A stretch of DNA of 64,000 nt from F1-120-MAGs118 sp013360535 (GTDB taxonomy: Bacteria; Planctomycetota; UBA1135; GCA-002686595). Positions 63,120-64,000 of this stretch are shown piece after piece. Numbering within the stretch: the first letter of the stretch is position 1; every line of letters begins with the position of its first letter. The notes beneath the pieces are model-generated. The model searched no databases, was not told the origin of the DNA, and saw nothing but the letters and a program-made list of their open reading frames with translations. The position numbers were made by a program, and so were the translations under genes. The stretch covers positions 1 through 64,000 of the forward strand of contig JAPKHC010000001.1 in NCBI GenBank assembly GCA_026647215.1. Direction: 5' to 3'.

Positions 63120-64000
63120 ATGATCCGCCGCATCTCGACCAAGTTCCTGCTGGCCGTGCTCGCGGCCGTGGTCGTGCCGTTCCTCGGTTTCGCGATCTTC
63201 GTCGAGACCCAGATGGCCGGGCGCCTCTCCAAGGACGTGGTGCTGTATTCGCTGAAGGGGCTCGCCGCCGACCTCGCGGTGCGCATCGACCGCGACGTCG
63301 AGGAGTTCAACACCAACACCGCGCTGCTCGCGGCCGACCCCGGCAGCTACCTCGCGATCGACGAGGCCCAGCGCGAGCGCGCGGGCGAGCTCGAGGGCGA
63401 GACGCTCGACGTGCGGCGCCTGATGCGCGACACGCAGGTCGACCAGTTCAACAACTGGGTGCTCGCCAAGCGCGACTACGACCTGCTGCTGCTCGTCGGC
63501 GCCGACGGGCGCTTCGTGATCTCGAACTCGATCGGGCGCTCGGGGCTGGGGCTGAGCGAGGACGTGCTGCTCGCGCTCGAGAGCCGCGATTATTCGCACG
63601 AGGTGTGGTTCGAGGCGGCGCGTGTCGGTCAGCCGTTCCGGCTCGACCAGCACGAGTCCGAGCTGCTCCCTCCGCGCCACGACGGCGCCAAGGACCCGGA
63701 GAACTACCACATCGGCTTCTCGGCCCCGGTCTACTGGCCCGTCGACGCCGACCATCCCGAGCGCTCGCGGCAGTTCCTCGGCGCGATCTTCGTGCTCGTC
63801 AACTGGAGCCGCATCCAGCAGGAAGTCGAGAGCCCGGTGCTGTCGAGCTACTTTCAGGGGCTCGTCGGTCCCGACGAGTTTCCTTCGGCCTACGGCTGGG
63901 TGTGGGCCGCGGACGCGGACACGATCCTCGCGCACCGCGACCCGAGCCTGTACGGCGAGAGCATCTCGAGCTCGGGCCGTGTGCACCTGCCCGAGATGGC
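63120..64000 (+). CDS. Membrane sensor protein with extracytoplasmic Cache-like domain, 3' end outside window
   Basis: The frame opens with ATG at 63120 and runs to the window edge, giving 293 visible codons. A membrane helix (about residues 8-27, FLLAVLAAVVVPFLGFAIFV) is followed by a helix (GLAADLAVRIDRDVEEFNTNTALL) and an alpha/beta periplasmic domain (FNNWVLAKRDYDLLLLVGADGRFVISNS, YHIGFSAPVYWPVD, FLGAIFVLVNWSRIQQEV, YGWVWAADADTILAHRDPSLYGESI), in the style of double Cache sensors. The output domain (histidine kinase, cyclase or chemoreceptor) would lie to the right and cannot be seen. Divergent from the family 9 glycosyltransferase gene, with 127 bases between starts. Confidence 0.78.
   Translation, partial: MIRRISTKFLLAVLAAVVVPFLGFAIFVETQMAGRLSKDVVLYSLKGLAADLAVRIDRDVEEFNTNTALLAADPGSYLAIDEAQRERAGELEGETLDVRRLMRDTQVDQFNNWVLAKRDYDLLLLVGADGRFVISNSIGRSGLGLSEDVLLALESRDYSHEVWFEAARVGQPFRLDQHESELLPPRHDGAKDPENYHIGFSAPVYWPVDADHPERSRQFLGAIFVLVNWSRIQQEVESPVLSSYFQGLVGPDEFPSAYGWVWAADADTILAHRDPSLYGESISSSGRVHLPEM

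Overview
The window is a continuous, gene-dense piece of a strongly GC-rich bacterial chromosome. Codon third positions are dominated by G/C, GTG starts are frequent, and many neighbouring genes overlap by 4 bases (GTGA or ATGA). The envelope genes (two LPS-kinase-like proteins, an LpxL-type acyltransferase, a family 9 glycosyltransferase, an LptF/LptG pair) point to a diderm bacterium with lipopolysaccharide. The CcoN/CcoO oxidase, rubrerythrin with a heterodisulfide-reductase-like partner, STT3-like oligosaccharyltransferases, a sulfatase-fold lipoprotein and CheX would fit a high-GC planctomycete or a related deep lineage. This assignment is inference. I saw no rRNA, tRNA, CRISPR array or insertion sequence.

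Layout. 1-1845: a TruD-family gene open at the left edge and a DinB-family gene. 2022-9684: a respiratory block with a membrane-anchored dihaem cytochrome c, CcoN, CcoO and two small membrane proteins, then the maturation genes CcoI-like ATPase, CcoG-like polyferredoxin and a TauE/SafE-like protein. 9774-11979: CheX, then a Pit phosphate transporter with its PhoU-like partner. 12113-14582: a peroxide/iron module of Fur-family regulator, rubrerythrin and Fe-S oxidoreductase, with a 19-bp inverted repeat in front of the regulator. 14698-21692: gamma-carbonic anhydrase, phosphatase, chorismate mutase, U32 protein, soluble transhydrogenase, HDOD protein and a small membrane protein. 21722-27867: a translationally coupled envelope-glycosylation operon with two STT3-like proteins, a methyltransferase and an LPS-kinase-like protein. 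27953-33426: an M16 protease and two tandem secreted paralogues of unknown function. 33604-40853: ABC-F ATPase, copper ATPase, membrane glycosyltransferase and sulfatase-fold lipoprotein. 40934-49090: PcrA-like helicase coupled to a minimal sigma54-type AAA+ protein, OPT transporter, cupin, a putative oxygenase and a frameshifted membrane glycosyltransferase. 49093-55085: M3 peptidase, CAP-domain lipoprotein and FHA protein. 55130-62992: acyltransferase, kinase, LptF, LptG, TPR lipoprotein, membrane protein and a family 9 glycosyltransferase. 63120-64000: start of a membrane sensor protein.

The most striking non-coding features are two very large palindromes, at 33427-33599 and 47309-47493. 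Each lies exactly between two convergent genes and has arms of 85-90 bp. Both share a core of about 108 bp, but their outer stems differ from each other while remaining symmetric within each copy. The one core difference is a compensated base pair. They look like members of an undescribed dispersed hairpin family.

Three protein-level oddities stand out: the TruD-family protein appears to have lost its catalytic aspartate, the oxidase operon has no ordinary CcoP, and the STT3 pair sits in an operon with a kinase and a methyltransferase. No gap between genes exceeds about 180 bases apart from the palindromes.
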